Shown: positions 44,229-54,135, counted from the first letter of the stretch. The stretch: DNA of 64,000 nucleotides from Porphyrobacter sp. (GCA_027531395.1 JAPZRO010000003.1:62001-126000); one strand, 5' to 3'. Translations and numbers: made by a program. The notes: a model not told the origin generated them from the letters alone.

Positions 44229-46535
44229 TCAGTCGTGCTTCTTCTCGCGGGTGGGCTTGAGCATCTCCGGCGAGAAGAACCCCATCGGCTGCACCGCCGC
44301 CGCGCGCTTCTTCAGCTCCCCGCGCATCTTGAGGTATTCCTCCTCCATCTCGACCGTCACGGTCGCGCGGGAGTCCTTGAGCGCGGTGTCGAAATCGCGC
44401 GCCTCGACCGCGCTGACCTCGCCGCCCACCCGGCGCAGCGCGGCAAGCCCAGCGCGGCGCACCAGATCCTCCAGATCAGCCCCGGTGAAGCGCTCGGTCT
44501 GCGCCGCGAGGCTCGCCAGATCGACATCGTCGCCCACCGGCATCTTGGCCGTATGGATGCCGAGGATATGCTCGCGCCCAGCCTTGTCGGGTGTGCCGAC
44601 ATAGACCAACTCGTCGAAGCGGCCCGGGCGCAGCAGCGCAGGGTCGACCAGCGTCGGCCGGTTGGTCGCGCCGATCACGACCACTGATTGCAGCTCCTCG
44701 AGCCCGTCCATTTCGGCAAGGATGGTGTTAACCACCCGGCCCGTCACCTGCGGTTCGCCCTGCCCGCTCCCGCGCGCGGGGACGAGGCTGTCGATCTCGT
44801 CGATGAAGAGAATGCAGGGCGCGACCGCACGGGCGCGGGCGAACAGCCGCGCGATCTGCTGCTCGCTCTCGCCATACCACTTGGACAGCAGGTCCGAAGA
44901 CTTCATCGAGATGAAGTTCGCCTCAGCCTCCTTCGCCACGGCCTTGGCCAGCAGGGTCTTGCCGGTGCCGGGCGGGCCGTAGAGCAGGAAGCCCTTGGCC
45001 GGGCGAATGCCGAGCCGTCGGAAGGCGTCGGGGTTCTTCAAGGGGAGTTCGATCCCCTCCCTGAGCTTGTCGATCGCTTCGCCGGCGCCGCCGATATCCT
45101 CCCATGCGATGTTCGGCACCTGCACCATCACCTCGCGCATCGCGCTAGGTTGGACGCGCTTCAGGGCGGCAAGGAAATCGTCGCGGGTGACGCAGAGGTC
45201 TTCGAGCACTTCGGGCGGAATGGTGCGCTCGTCGAGATCGAGGCGCGGCATGATCCGCCGCACCGCCTCGATCGCCGCCTCGCGGGTGAGCGCAGCAATG
45301 TCCGCGCCGACGAACCCGTGCGTGACACGCGCCAGCTCGTCGAGGTCGACTGCGGCTTCCATCGGCATCCCGCGGGTGTGGATCGCAAGGATCTCGCGCC
45401 GCCCGCGCTGGTCGGGCACGCCGATCACGATCTCGCGGTCGAAGCGGCCCGGGCGGCGCAATGCCTCGTCGATGGCATCGGGACGGTTGGTGGCGGCGAT
45501 GACGACGAGGTTCGCGCGCTTCTCCAGCCCGTCCATCAGCGTCAGCAGCTGGGCGACGAGCCGCTTTTCCGCCTCTCCAGGCACCTGTGTGCGCTTGGGG
45601 GCGATGGAGTCGATCTCGTCGATGAAGATGATCGCGGGCGCGGCGCGGCTGGCCTCCTCGAACACTTCGCGCAGCCGCTTCTCGCTCTCGCCATAGCCCG
45701 AGCCCATGATTTCCGGCCCGTTGATGGTGAAGAACTCCGCGTCGCTCTCGTTCGCCACGGCCTGCGCCAGCCGGGTCTTGCCGGTGCCCGGCGGGCCGTG
45801 GAGCAGCACGCCCTTGGGCGGTTCCACTCCGAGGCGGATGAACAGTTCGGGATAGCGCAGCGGCAGCTCGACCATTTCGCGCAGCGCGCGGATGGTCTCC
45901 TCCATCCCGCCGACATCGTCGTAGTTCACGACGGCGCGGCCATCGCGCGGCTCCTCGAACTCGGCGCGCAGCTCGACCTCGGTATTCTCGTCGATATGGA
46001 CGATGCCCTTGGGGCTGGTGGAATGCACCGAGAGGCGGATCTGGGTCAGCGCATAGGCCGGGGCGCGCAGCAGTTGGCGCACATCGGGCGGCATGTTCTG
46101 CACCGGCTGCTGGCCGGTGGTGGCGACCAGATCACCGGCGACCAGCGGTTTCCGGAAGAAGTTGCGCTTGAGCGCCTGGGTCGGCCCCTGCAGGCGCATC
46201 TCGCGCTGGGCCGGGGCGAAGACCACGCGGGTTGCAGGTCGGGATTCGGCGCGGGCGATCTCGACATGCTCGCCCGATCCGGCCTCGGCATTGCCGCGCT
46301 GGAGCCCGTCGAGGCGCACCACGTCGAGCGCGTCATCCTCGGGGTAGGCGGCCATGGCGATCGCCGCGGTCGTGCGCTTGCCGATGATCTCGACCACATC
46401 GCCTTCGGTGATGCCGAGCTTCTGGAAGGCGGTGCGCGGCATGCGGGCGATGCCCTGCCCCGATTCCTCCTGCCGGGCGGGCGCGACCTGCAACCGGACA
46501 GTGCGGGCGGGCGCGGCGGTTTCTGCTTCGGCCAT
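44229..46535 (-). CDS. CDC48/VCP-type AAA+ ATPase
   Basis: 768 aa with the full CDC48 architecture: an N-terminal substrate-binding domain (about residues 10-190), then two AAA modules. Module 1 has GPPGTGKTR (near 250), FIDEIDSIAPKR and ATNRPDAIDEALRRPGRFD; module 2 has GPPGTGKTL (near 520), FIDEIDSLVPARG and ATNRPTLVDPALLRPGRFD. These hexamers unfold proteins. The type is common in archaea and eukaryotes and occurs in scattered bacteria, including alphaproteobacteria, so ancient transfer is likely. The C-terminus is KREKKHD-like (PTREKKHD). Confidence 0.95.
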   Translation of the reverse strand: MAEAETAAPARTVRLQVAPARQEESGQGIARMPRTAFQKLGITEGDVVEIIGKRTTAAIAMAAYPEDDALDVVRLDGLQRGNAEAGSGEHVEIARAESRPATRVVFAPAQREMRLQGPTQALKRNFFRKPLVAGDLVATTGQQPVQNMPPDVRQLLRAPAYALTQIRLSVHSTSPKGIVHIDENTEVELRAEFEEPRDGRAVVNYDDVGGMEETIRALREMVELPLRYPELFIRLGVEPPKGVLLHGPPGTGKTRLAQAVANESDAEFFTINGPEIMGSGYGESEKRLREVFEEASRAAPAIIFIDEIDSIAPKRTQVPGEAEKRLVAQLLTLMDGLEKRANLVVIAATNRPDAIDEALRRPGRFDREIVIGVPDQRGRREILAIHTRGMPMEAAVDLDELARVTHGFVGADIAALTREAAIEAVRRIMPRLDLDERTIPPEVLEDLCVTRDDFLAALKRVQPSAMREVMVQVPNIAWEDIGGAGEAIDKLREGIELPLKNPDAFRRLGIRPAKGFLLYGPPGTGKTLLAKAVAKEAEANFISMKSSDLLSKWYGESEQQIARLFARARAVAPCILFIDEIDSLVPARGSGQGEPQVTGRVVNTILAEMDGLEELQSVVVIGATNRPTLVDPALLRPGRFDELVYVGTPDKAGREHILGIHTAKMPVGDDVDLASLAAQTERFTGADLEDLVRRAGLAALRRVGGEVSAVEARDFDTALKDSRATVTVEMEEEYLKMRGELKKRAAAVQPMGFFSPEMLKPTREKKHD

Positions 46536-46660
46536 GGGTGTTCCTGCGCTTGTCTGTGTTCTGGAGACTTGCAGGACTAGCTAGGCACGCCCCCGGCCTA
46601 TTGCAATCAGGACAGGCTCGGCGGGGTGCCCGGCGCGCCGTAAGGTTTATGCCGGGCAAG

Positions 46661-46690
46661 AAAAAAGCCCGGCACGGGGGCCGGGCTTGG
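46661..46690 (-). terminator. Minus-strand terminator in the CDC48 upstream region
   Basis: AAGCCCGGC (46665-46673) pairs with GCCGGGCTT (46680-46688); on the minus strand the stem is followed by TTTTTT (46661-46666). It would end a leftward transcript that starts between 46690 and 47030, where no protein gene is seen on that strand. Confidence 0.8.
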
Positions 46691-47030
46691 AAAGTTTGGG
46701 AGAGGATGCCTGAAAGGCACTTCGCATTTGCAGCAGATTCGGACTTTGTGCAAGTGCGTAAAGTGCGTATTTGATTGCAAAAAACGCAAACATAGCCGGA
46801 TTCACGCTTGCTTTGTGTCAAAACATGCAAAAACTCTGCCTGAAAAAGCAGCATCAGCCTAGGGTTTGAGCAGATTTCGCCTCTGTCATCATATTGCAAC
46901 GCAACATGAAAGGTGATTCAGGTTTGTTGTCGCCCGGGCGTGACAGCGCGGCTTGAAGGCACTAATCACCCTCGGCAAAACACGTTCCCGGCATTGGCTG
47001 CCGGACAAGCAACGAGGCAGGCAGGCTGCG
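46691..47030. promoter_or_regulatory. Gene-free region with GANTC sites; possible small RNA on the minus strand
   Basis: About 340 bases between the terminator above and the CoA-transferase gene. It is AT-rich for this genome and holds three GATTC sites (46736, 46799 and 46915). On the minus strand TTGACA (46816-46821) could be a -35 element of a short leftward RNA ending at 46661. The stretch CTCTCCC on that strand (46698-46705) is anti-Shine-Dalgarno-like, as in many alphaproteobacterial small RNAs. No ORF is convincing. Confidence 0.4.
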
Positions 47031-47753
47031 ATGACCAAGCTCTACCCCGACGCCGCCAGCGCACTGGATGGCATTCTCAGGAACGACATGCTGATCGCCG
47101 CCGGAGGGTTCGGCCTGTGCGGCATCCCCGAGCGGCTTCTGGACGCGATTCGCGACAGCGGCGTGACGGGCCTCACTTTCGCCAGCAACAATGCCGGAAT
47201 CGACAACGAAGGCATCGGCAAGCTGCTGCGCACCCGCCAGGTGAGGAAGATGATCAGCTCCTATGTCGGCGAGAACAAGGAGTTCGAACGGCAGTATCTC
47301 AGCGGCGAGCTCGAAGTGGAATTCTGCCCGCAGGGCACGCTCGCCGAACGGATGCGCGCTGGCGGCGCGGGCATTCCCGGCTTCTACACCCGCACCGGGG
47401 TCGGCACCGAAGTCGCCAAGGGCAAGGAGCACAAGGACTTCCCCGATCGCGACGGCGTGATGCAGACCTACATCCTCGAAGCGGGCATCTTTGCCGACCT
47501 TGCGATCGTCAAGGCGTGGAAGGCCGACACGACCGGCAACCTGATCTTCCGCAAGACCGCGCGAAACTTCAACCTGCCGGCCGCGACCTGCGGCAAGATC
47601 TGCGTCGCCGAAGTCGAGGAAGTGGTGCCCGCAGGCAGCCTCGATCCTGACCAGATCCACCTCGCAGGCGTGTTCGTGAACCGCATTGTCTGCGGCGCAC
47701 CCTATGACAAGAAGATCGAGTTTCGTACCGTTCGGGAGAGGGAGACGGCATGA
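47031..47753 (+). CDS. scoA: 3-oxoacid CoA-transferase subunit A
   Basis: A 240-aa alpha subunit of a succinyl-CoA:3-ketoacid (acetoacetate) CoA-transferase, which activates acetoacetate with succinyl-CoA. The GGFGLCGIPERLLDAI motif near residue 24 and the SNNAG loop near 50 are typical. ATG 47031 starts MTKLYPDAASALDG. The gene overlaps the next by 4 bases. The beta subunit is not immediately adjacent: a lipoprotein gene lies between them. The partner could alternatively be annotated pcaI or atoD; the exact substrate is uncertain. Confidence 0.92.
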   Translation: MTKLYPDAASALDGILRNDMLIAAGGFGLCGIPERLLDAIRDSGVTGLTFASNNAGIDNEGIGKLLRTRQVRKMISSYVGENKEFERQYLSGELEVEFCPQGTLAERMRAGGAGIPGFYTRTGVGTEVAKGKEHKDFPDRDGVMQTYILEAGIFADLAIVKAWKADTTGNLIFRKTARNFNLPAATCGKICVAEVEEVVPAGSLDPDQIHLAGVFVNRIVCGAPYDKKIEFRTVRERETA

Positions 47754-48793
47754 TGAATCGCAGGACTGTTCTGGTGCCCCTGCTGGCTTTGGCAGGGACA
47801 TCGCTTTCGGGCTGTGTCGCAGTGGCTATTCCGGCGCTCGCAGGCAGCGCAATCGTCGGCACGCGGATCGATGGCAAGGATGCCGGCGAGGCCAAACCTG
47901 CCGCGAGCGCCCCGGCGCCCGCGGTTGCCGCAGCCGCACCGCGCCCGGCGCCGTCGCCGAACCCGTCCGTGATTGTCATGCCCGGGGTCAGCGCACCGCC
48001 ACCGCCCGCCGCAGCCAAGGCGCCGGTGATCGCGCCCGCACCGGTGGAAGTGGCAGCGCCGGTGGTGGCCGCTGCCCGTCCGATTACACCGTCACCCGCT
48101 CCGGTTGCAGTTCCGGCGCCTGCACCCGCACCGGTCGTTCGGAGCCCGGCCCCGCCGCCGGTTGCCGCCGCGGCTCCCGTTGTCGCAGCCCCTGTCGCCC
48201 CTGCCCCGAGCGGACTGCCCCGCCCCGAACAGACCGGCTTTGCCCAGTTCGTCCGATACGGGCGCGGCGTCGCTGCAGTGAGCGCCGGAGCCAACGGCCC
48301 GCTCTCCGCGATGCTCTCCGATCCGATCGCCCTCGACGGCCAGCGCAAGCGCTGCGGAGCCGGTGAACAGCCGGTGGCGGTGATCGATCTCGATCCCGCC
48401 GGCGGCCTGTTCACGCCGCCGGCCGATCCCGAGAGAGACGTTGGCCGTGCACTCGGCCTCGCCGTGCTGCGCGAGTCCGGCGTCAAGATCGCGTGGCTCT
48501 CCGACCTGCCCGTCGCCCAGATCGGCTCGGTGCGCACCGCGCTCGAATTCGCCGGGCTCGATCCGCGCGGCGAGGACATCGTCTCGCTCCGCCGCGATCC
48601 CGAGGACCGCAAGCAGGCCCGCAAGGAAACCCTCGCCGCCTCGTCCTGCGTCATCGCGATTGCAGGCGATGCCAAGGCCGATTTCGACGAGCGCTTCCAG
48701 TACCTCAAGAACCCCGAAGCCGGCGAAGCGCTGGAGACCGCGATCGGCGACGGCTGGTTCCTGATCGATCCGATCTTCCCGGCGGCCAAGTAA
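47750..48793 (+). CDS. HAD-like lipoprotein between the CoA-transferase subunits
   Basis: 347 aa. A lipoprotein signal (lipobox LSGC, Cys22) is followed by an Ala/Pro-rich linker (about 45-160) and a globular domain: VAVIDLDPAGGLF near 206 looks like the HAD nucleophile loop (DxD), with WLSDLP as a motif II-like segment, KQARKE as a possible motif III Lys and IAGDAKADFDERF as the acidic motif IV. It resembles class B/C acid-phosphatase-type lipoproteins. The start overlaps the scoA stop. Its place inside a CoA-transferase operon is odd. Confidence 0.7.
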   Translation: MMNRRTVLVPLLALAGTSLSGCVAVAIPALAGSAIVGTRIDGKDAGEAKPAASAPAPAVAAAAPRPAPSPNPSVIVMPGVSAPPPPAAAKAPVIAPAPVEVAAPVVAAARPITPSPAPVAVPAPAPAPVVRSPAPPPVAAAAPVVAAPVAPAPSGLPRPEQTGFAQFVRYGRGVAAVSAGANGPLSAMLSDPIALDGQRKRCGAGEQPVAVIDLDPAGGLFTPPADPERDVGRALGLAVLRESGVKIAWLSDLPVAQIGSVRTALEFAGLDPRGEDIVSLRRDPEDRKQARKETLAASSCVIAIAGDAKADFDERFQYLKNPEAGEALETAIGDGWFLIDPIFPAAK

Positions 48794-48808
48794 GGACATT
48801 CTTCCCCC

Positions 48809-49459
48809 ATGACGACGCTTGCCCAAGGCTGGAGCCGCGACCAGATGGCCGCCCGCGCCGCGCGCGAACTGAAGGACGGCTATTACGTCAACCTCGGCAT
48901 CGGCATCCCGACGCTGGTCGCCAACCACATCCCCGAAGGGATGCTGGTGACGCTCCAGAGCGAGAACGGGATGCTGGGAATCGGCCCCTTCCCCTATGAC
49001 GACGAGGTCGATGCGGACCTCATCAACGCGGGCAAGCAGACCATCTCCGAACTGCCGCACAGCGCATATTTCGACAGCGCCACCAGCTTCGCGATGATCC
49101 GCGGCGGACACATCGACCTGACCGTGCTCGGCGCGATGGAAGTGACCGAGAACGGCGACATCGCCAACTGGATGATCCCGGGCAAGATGATCAAGGGCAT
49201 GGGCGGGGCGATGGACCTGGTCGCGGGGGTCAAGAAGATCATCGTGGTGATGGACCACACGTCGAAGGACGGGGCGCCCAAGTTCATCCCGCAATGCACC
49301 CTGCCGCTCACCGGTGCCGGCGTGGTGGACATGGTGATCACCAACCTCGCGGTCTTTGCGCGCCCCGACCACGCCTCGCCCTTCCGCCTGATCGAGATGG
49401 CGCCCGGGGTGACCGAGGCCGACATCGCGGCAACCACAACCGCGCATTACGTGGTCTGA
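48809..49459 (+). CDS. scoB: 3-oxoacid CoA-transferase subunit B
   Basis: A 216-aa beta subunit, carrying the catalytic Glu in the family motif [14 protein letters not shown] (about residues 48-61). [17 protein letters not shown] near 30 and [14 protein letters not shown] near 102 are typical. Together with subunit A it forms the heterotetramer. The stop overlaps the next ATG by one base (TGATG). Confidence 0.95.
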   Translation: MTTLAQGWSRDQMAARAARELKDGYYVNLGIGIPTLVANHIPEGMLVTLQSENGMLGIGPFPYDDEVDADLINAGKQTISELPHSAYFDSATSFAMIRGGHIDLTVLGAMEVTENGDIANWMIPGKMIKGMGGAMDLVAGVKKIIVVMDHTSKDGAPKFIPQCTLPLTGAGVVDMVITNLAVFARPDHASPFRLIEMAPGVTEADIAATTTAHYVV

Positions 49460-50346
49460 TGCTGCGTGCGCTCGCGCTTGGCGTTGTCGCGCTGCTTGCG
49501 GTAGCCGGAGGGATGTTCGCCTTCATCTCCCCGCCGCGGCTGCTGTCGCATTACGACCGGCTGGCGGGCGGGCGCGAGGGCTCTTACCCCGCGGCCGAGG
49601 GCGTGCCTTTCGGCAGCCACGGCCAGCGGCTCGACATCTGGGCCCCGAACGCCATGCCGCCGTCGGGCAAGCTCCCCGTGGTGATCTTCTGGTACGGCGG
49701 CGGCTGGGCCAAGGGTGACCGCACCTCCTACGCCTTTGCCGGACGGGCGCTGGCCAAGGCCGGGTTCCTGGTGGTGATCCCCGACTACCGCAAGGTGCCG
49801 GACGTCCACTTCCCCGCCTTCCTCGACGACGGGGCCGAGGCGGTGGCATGGGTGGAAGACAACATCGCCCGCTATCAGGGCGATCCGGCGCGGGTGGCGG
49901 TGATGGGCCATTCGGCGGGCGCCTATCAGGCGGTGATGCTGGCGCTCGATACCAAGCGACTGGCGGCGGCGGGGGCTGACCCTGCGATCATCAAGGCGGG
50001 CGTGGGCCTGTCCGGCCCCTACGACTTCTACCCCTTCACCTCCGATCGCGCGATCGCCGCCTTCAGCGAATGGCCGCGCCCGGACGAGACCCAGCCGATC
50101 ACCTTCGCCCGCGCCGACGCGCCGCCGCTGCTGCTGGTGACCTCGGACGGCGACGAGACGGTGCGACCGAAGAACGCCAACAACCTCGGCGCAAAGCTGC
50201 GAGCGCTGGGCGCTCCGGTCGAGGTCAAGAACTACGGCCCGCTTGATCACGAGGAGATCGTCATGGCGCTCTCCGTCCCGTTCAGAGCCAAGGGCCCGGT
50301 GCTGGCGGACTCTGTCGCCTTCCTCAAGGCCAAGCTGGGGGAATAG
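49459..50346 (+). CDS. Alpha/beta-hydrolase (HSL-type carboxylesterase)
   Basis: 295 aa. It has one N-terminal hydrophobic segment (about residues 4-24, signal or anchor). The oxyanion-hole motif WYGGGWAKGD (in place of HGGG) lies near 78, the nucleophile motif GHSAGAYQAVML near 152, an Asp in TSDGDETVRP near 235 and the His in LDHEEI near 262. It probably hydrolyses small esters or thioesters in the periplasm. It is translationally coupled to scoB and followed 3 bases later by a CaiB-type gene, which points to a shared acyl-CoA or polyester metabolism. Confidence 0.85.
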   Translation: MLRALALGVVALLAVAGGMFAFISPPRLLSHYDRLAGGREGSYPAAEGVPFGSHGQRLDIWAPNAMPPSGKLPVVIFWYGGGWAKGDRTSYAFAGRALAKAGFLVVIPDYRKVPDVHFPAFLDDGAEAVAWVEDNIARYQGDPARVAVMGHSAGAYQAVMLALDTKRLAAAGADPAIIKAGVGLSGPYDFYPFTSDRAIAAFSEWPRPDETQPITFARADAPPLLLVTSDGDETVRPKNANNLGAKLRALGAPVEVKNYGPLDHEEIVMALSVPFRAKGPVLADSVAFLKAKLGE

Positions 50347-50349
50347 GCC

Positions 50350-51501
50350 ATGTGGCTCGCCGAACCCCGCAACCCCAACGCACCGCTCGCCGGACTCAAG
50401 GTGGTCGAGCTGGCCCGTGTTTTGGCAGGGCCGTTCTGCGGGCAGATCCTCGCCGATCTCGGCGCGGACGTGATCAAGGTCGAAAGCCCGGAAGGCGACG
50501 GCACGCGGCTGTGGGGCCCGCCATGGGTCGAGCGCACCGATGCGCAGGGCAAGGTCCACCGCGAGGCGGCCTATTACCACGCCTGCAACCGCGGCAAGCG
50601 CTCGATCATCGCCGATTTCGGCTCGGCGGATGATCTCGACCGGGTGAAGGCGTTGTGCGCCGATGCGGACGTGGTGATCGAGAACTTCAAGACCGGCAGT
50701 CTGGCCAAGTTCGGCCTCGATTACGCGAGCCTCTCGGCCACCAATCCCGGCCTCGTCTATTGCTCGATCACCGGCTTCGGCCTCACCGGCCCGCGCGCGC
50801 ACGAGGCAGGCTACGACTTCGTGGTGCAGGGCATGAGCGGCTTCATGTCGCTGACCGGCGAGCCTGAAGGCCATCCGGTCAAGATGGGCATCTCGATCTC
50901 GGACCTCTCGACCGGCGTGTGGGCGGCGAATGGCATCCAGGCGGCGCTGCTGATGCGGGTGCGCACAGGGCGGGGCCAGCAGGTCGACATCAGCCTGATG
51001 GACTCCTCGGTCGCACTGCTCTCCAATCAGGCGACCTACTACCTCACCACCGGCACCAACCCGCCGCGGATGGGCAATGCCCACGCGCAGGTCGCGCCCT
51101 ATGGCGTGTTCGCGGTGAGCGACGGTCATGTGATCCTCGCCCCCGCCAATGACGGGCTGTTCCACAAGCTGATGGACCTGCTCGGCCTTGCGCACCTCAG
51201 CACCGACCCGCGCTTCATCGCCAATGGCGACCGCACCGCCAATGCCAAGGCGCTCGATGCCGAGATCGCTGCGGCCACCATCGGCTGGACCAAGCAGGGG
51301 TTGCTCGACGCGTGCCACGCCGCCGGAGTGCCGGCAGGGCCGATCAACCGGCTGGACGAGGTCTTCGCCGATCCGCAGGTTGTGGCGCGCGGGCTCAGGA
51401 TCGAACTTGGCGGGATGCCGGGGGTGCGCAGCCCCTTCGTCTTCTCCGAGGCCGAACTGGCGCTCGACAAGCCCTCGCCGATCCACGGAGAGCACGGCTG
51501 A
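50350..51501 (+). CDS. CaiB/BaiF (class III) CoA-transferase
   Basis: 383 aa. The family signatures are present: LAGLKVVELARVLAGPFCGQ at the start, LADLGADVIKVESPEGD, NRGKRSIIADF, and the catalytic-Asp region DVVIENFKTGSLAKFGLDY (Asp near 98). GYDFVVQGMSGFMSLTG and PVKMGISISDLSTGVWAANG follow. It moves CoA between carboxylic acids; the acceptor is unknown. Last gene of the CoA-transferase cluster. Confidence 0.93.
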   Translation: MWLAEPRNPNAPLAGLKVVELARVLAGPFCGQILADLGADVIKVESPEGDGTRLWGPPWVERTDAQGKVHREAAYYHACNRGKRSIIADFGSADDLDRVKALCADADVVIENFKTGSLAKFGLDYASLSATNPGLVYCSITGFGLTGPRAHEAGYDFVVQGMSGFMSLTGEPEGHPVKMGISISDLSTGVWAANGIQAALLMRVRTGRGQQVDISLMDSSVALLSNQATYYLTTGTNPPRMGNAHAQVAPYGVFAVSDGHVILAPANDGLFHKLMDLLGLAHLSTDPRFIANGDRTANAKALDAEIAAATIGWTKQGLLDACHAAGVPAGPINRLDEVFADPQVVARGLRIELGGMPGVRSPFVFSEAELALDKPSPIHGEHG

Positions 51502-51627
51502 CGGTGCGCCGCGCTCCTGTTGGAGACACATGAGACACTGTCCTGAAGCGAAAAACCGGCCCCTGCGCACCGACCCGGCAACAGTGGCATCAGCGGGCGC
51601 AGGCGGCAGGTCATCACCGCGATCGTG

Positions 51628-52839
51628 TCAGGCCTCGCGCGAGTAGGAAAGGGCCCGCGCGCCCGCCCGCCACAGGCGCTCGAACGGGCCTTGTCCCAGC
51701 CGTTCCACCCACAGCGGTGACCACGCCAGCATCGCCGCGACCGGCACCAGACCCAGCGCGAAGGCCTGCCAGCGGGTGACCTCGCCGAACAGGCCCAGCC
51801 CCCACGGTGCGAAGATTGCGGCGAGGATCACGCTGGTCATCAGATAATTGGTCAGGGACAACCGGCCCACCATCGCCAGCCTCCGGGCAAAGCCGCTGTC
51901 GTGCCCGAGGAACGCCATCGCCAGCGCGGCATAGGCCACCCCGAGCAGCGTGTCGAAGGGCGCGGAGATCACCAGCGCCACCGGCCCCGCCAGCGCCGCG
52001 GGAAAACCCTCGTCCACCAGCCACGCGGCGAGAGCGAGCAGCGCCGGCAGCGCCACCAGCGCGGCAAGGCCTGCCAGCCGCTGGAGATGGAAGGTGCGCC
52101 ATTCGCCCTTGAGCATCCCGCCCTTCCACAGCCCCATGCCGAGCGCGATGGCGGCAAGGTTGAGCGGCAGCGAGGCCAGCAGCGCGAGAAGCTGGGAGGG
52201 AATGCCGAGGCCACGGCGCATGATCCGCTCGCCCAGCCCCTCGCGTCCCTGCTCCAGCAGCGCGGCAATCGCCGCCGGATCGCGCCCGAACTGCCGCTCG
52301 ACGAACAGCAAGGCATCGGTGCCGGACTGGTGCTGGTAAAAGTCGGTCATGGCACTGCCGAACGCGGTCAGGCCAAGCGCCATGTGCACCACCACCAGCC
52401 CCACACCGACCGATACCAGCGCCCGCGCCGAAAGCCCCGCCAGCAGCGGCAGCGCCAGCCCCGCCAGCGCATAGGCGCGCAGCACGTCGTTGCTGGCGAG
52501 CAGGGTCGCATGGACGATGCCGATGACGAACAGCACGATCATGCGGGCATAATGCGCCCGCCACGGCCTCGCGCCCCCCTTCTCCAGCAGGATCAGGCAG
52601 CCCACCCCGAACAGCATCGCGAACAGGGTGCGGAACTTGTCCTCGATGAACACGAAGCTGCCGAGCCACACCCAGTAATCGGCCGCTCCCACCCCGCCGA
52701 AGCTCAGCGGGTTGTAATAGGCCGGCGAAGGCAGAGCGAAGGCGAGGGCGTTCATCCCCACGATCCCGATCACCGCGAGCCCGCGCAGCGCGTCGAGCGC
52801 GGGGATGCGTTGTACAGGCGAGGGGTCGGGTGCCGTCAT
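51628..52839 (-). CDS. DUF418 (YeiB-like) membrane protein
   Basis: 403 aa with about 10 membrane helices. The family start IPALDALRGLAVIGIVGMNA, the internal KFRTLFAMLFGVGCLIL and the C-terminal MVGRLSLTNYLMTS are characteristic of DUF418 proteins, which are related in fold to acyltransferase-3 membrane proteins. Function unknown. The stop lies about 126 bases from the convergent CoA-transferase, and metK lies just upstream on the same strand (23 bases). Confidence 0.9.
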   Translation of the reverse strand: MTAPDPSPVQRIPALDALRGLAVIGIVGMNALAFALPSPAYYNPLSFGGVGAADYWVWLGSFVFIEDKFRTLFAMLFGVGCLILLEKGGARPWRAHYARMIVLFVIGIVHATLLASNDVLRAYALAGLALPLLAGLSARALVSVGVGLVVVHMALGLTAFGSAMTDFYQHQSGTDALLFVERQFGRDPAAIAALLEQGREGLGERIMRRGLGIPSQLLALLASLPLNLAAIALGMGLWKGGMLKGEWRTFHLQRLAGLAALVALPALLALAAWLVDEGFPAALAGPVALVISAPFDTLLGVAYAALAMAFLGHDSGFARRLAMVGRLSLTNYLMTSVILAAIFAPWGLGLFGEVTRWQAFALGLVPVAAMLAWSPLWVERLGQGPFERLWRAGARALSYSREA

Positions 52840-52862
52840 CGCAGGCACCCTTACCCCGTTAA

Positions 52863-54086
52863 TCAGGCCAGAGCAGCCTTCAGATCGTCGACCAGATCGA
52901 GCCGTTCCCACGGGAACAGGTCGCCTTCCGCCTTGCGGCCAAAGTGGCCGTAGGCGGCGGTCGGCTGGTAGATCGGCTTGTTGAGGCCGAGATGCGTGCG
53001 GATCGAACGCGGGGTCAGCCCGCCGAGCTTGGCGATGCCGAGGATCGCAGTCTCGATCTTGTCGTCGCCCACCGTGCCGGTGCCGTGGGTGTCGACATAG
53101 AGCGACAGCGGCTCGGACACGCCGATGGCATAGGCAATCTGGATGGTGCAGCGCGTCGCAAGACCGGCGGCCACGACGTTCTTGGCGAGGTAGCGGGTGA
53201 TGTAGGCGGCCGAACGGTCGACCTTGGTCGGGTCCTTGCCGCTGAACGCGCCGCCCCCGTGCGGAGCCGCGCCGCCATAGGTGTCGACGATGATCTTGCG
53301 GCCGGTCAGACCCGCGTCGCCGTCAGGCCCGCCGATCTCGAAAGCGCCCGTCGGGTTGATGTAATACTTGGTCTCGCGCAGCAGCACCGGCGGGATCACC
53401 TCGGCCACCACCCGCTTCACATAGGCTTCGAGCTCGGCATACTTGGCCGGATCGGCGTGATCGCCGGTGAGGCAGTAGCCCTGCTTGTGCTGGGTCGAGA
53501 CCACCACCGCGGTCGCGGCGACGGGGAGCGATTCCTCGTAGCGCAGGGTCACCTGGCTCTTGGCATCGGGTTCGAGGAAGGGGGCCGCGCCCGAGTGGCG
53601 GTCAGCCGCCATGCGCTCGAGGATCTTGTGGCTGTAATAGAGCGTCGCCGGCATCAGGTCGGGGGTCTCGTCGGTGGCGTAACCGAACATGATGCCCTGG
53701 TCGCCCGCGCCTTCGTCCTTGTTGTCGCCCGCGTCCACGCCCTGCGCGATTTCCGCCGACTGGCCGTGGAGGTTGTTCTCGAAGCGGAAGTCTTTCCAGT
53801 GGAAGCCGGTTTGCTCGTAACCGATGCGCTTCACGGTTTCGCGGACGGTCTTCTCGATCTCGTCCGTGGCCCCCGGTGCCCACTCGTCGTTTTCATAGAC
53901 GCCCTTGCAGCGGATCTCGCCCGCCAGAACCACCAGCTGGGTGGTGGTCAGGGTTTCGCAAGCGATGCGCGCTTCGGGATCCTTCGAGAGGAACAGATCG
54001 ACGATCGCGTCCGAAATCTGGTCGGCGACCTTGTCCGGGTGACCTTCGGAGACGCTTTCGGAAGTGAAGAGATACTCGGTGCGCAT
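52863..54086 (-). CDS. metK: S-adenosylmethionine synthetase
   Basis: A 407-aa enzyme that makes SAM from methionine and [27 protein letters not shown] at the N-terminus, the [18 protein letters not shown] hexapeptide-type motif near 115-135 and [25 protein letters not shown] near 275 are family signatures. A palindromic element in the leader (54136-54163) suggests methionine or SAH control. Confidence 0.98.
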   Translation of the reverse strand: MRTEYLFTSESVSEGHPDKVADQISDAIVDLFLSKDPEARIACETLTTTQLVVLAGEIRCKGVYENDEWAPGATDEIEKTVRETVKRIGYEQTGFHWKDFRFENNLHGQSAEIAQGVDAGDNKDEGAGDQGIMFGYATDETPDLMPATLYYSHKILERMAADRHSGAAPFLEPDAKSQVTLRYEESLPVAATAVVVSTQHKQGYCLTGDHADPAKYAELEAYVKRVVAEVIPPVLLRETKYYINPTGAFEIGGPDGDAGLTGRKIIVDTYGGAAPHGGGAFSGKDPTKVDRSAAYITRYLAKNVVAAGLATRCTIQIAYAIGVSEPLSLYVDTHGTGTVGDDKIETAILGIAKLGGLTPRSIRTHLGLNKPIYQPTAAYGHFGRKAEGDLFPWERLDLVDDLKAALA

Positions 54087-54135
54087 GAATCCCCCGGGGG
54101 CTGGTGGTGTGCGGATGCCTGCCGGAGCAAAAGAA

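Noticed and set aside
51614..52669. A second frame of 351 codons overlapping the DUF418 gene on the same strand.
   Set aside because: A shadow frame with Arg/Ala/Gly-rich sequence. The DUF418 frame has membrane helices and family motifs.
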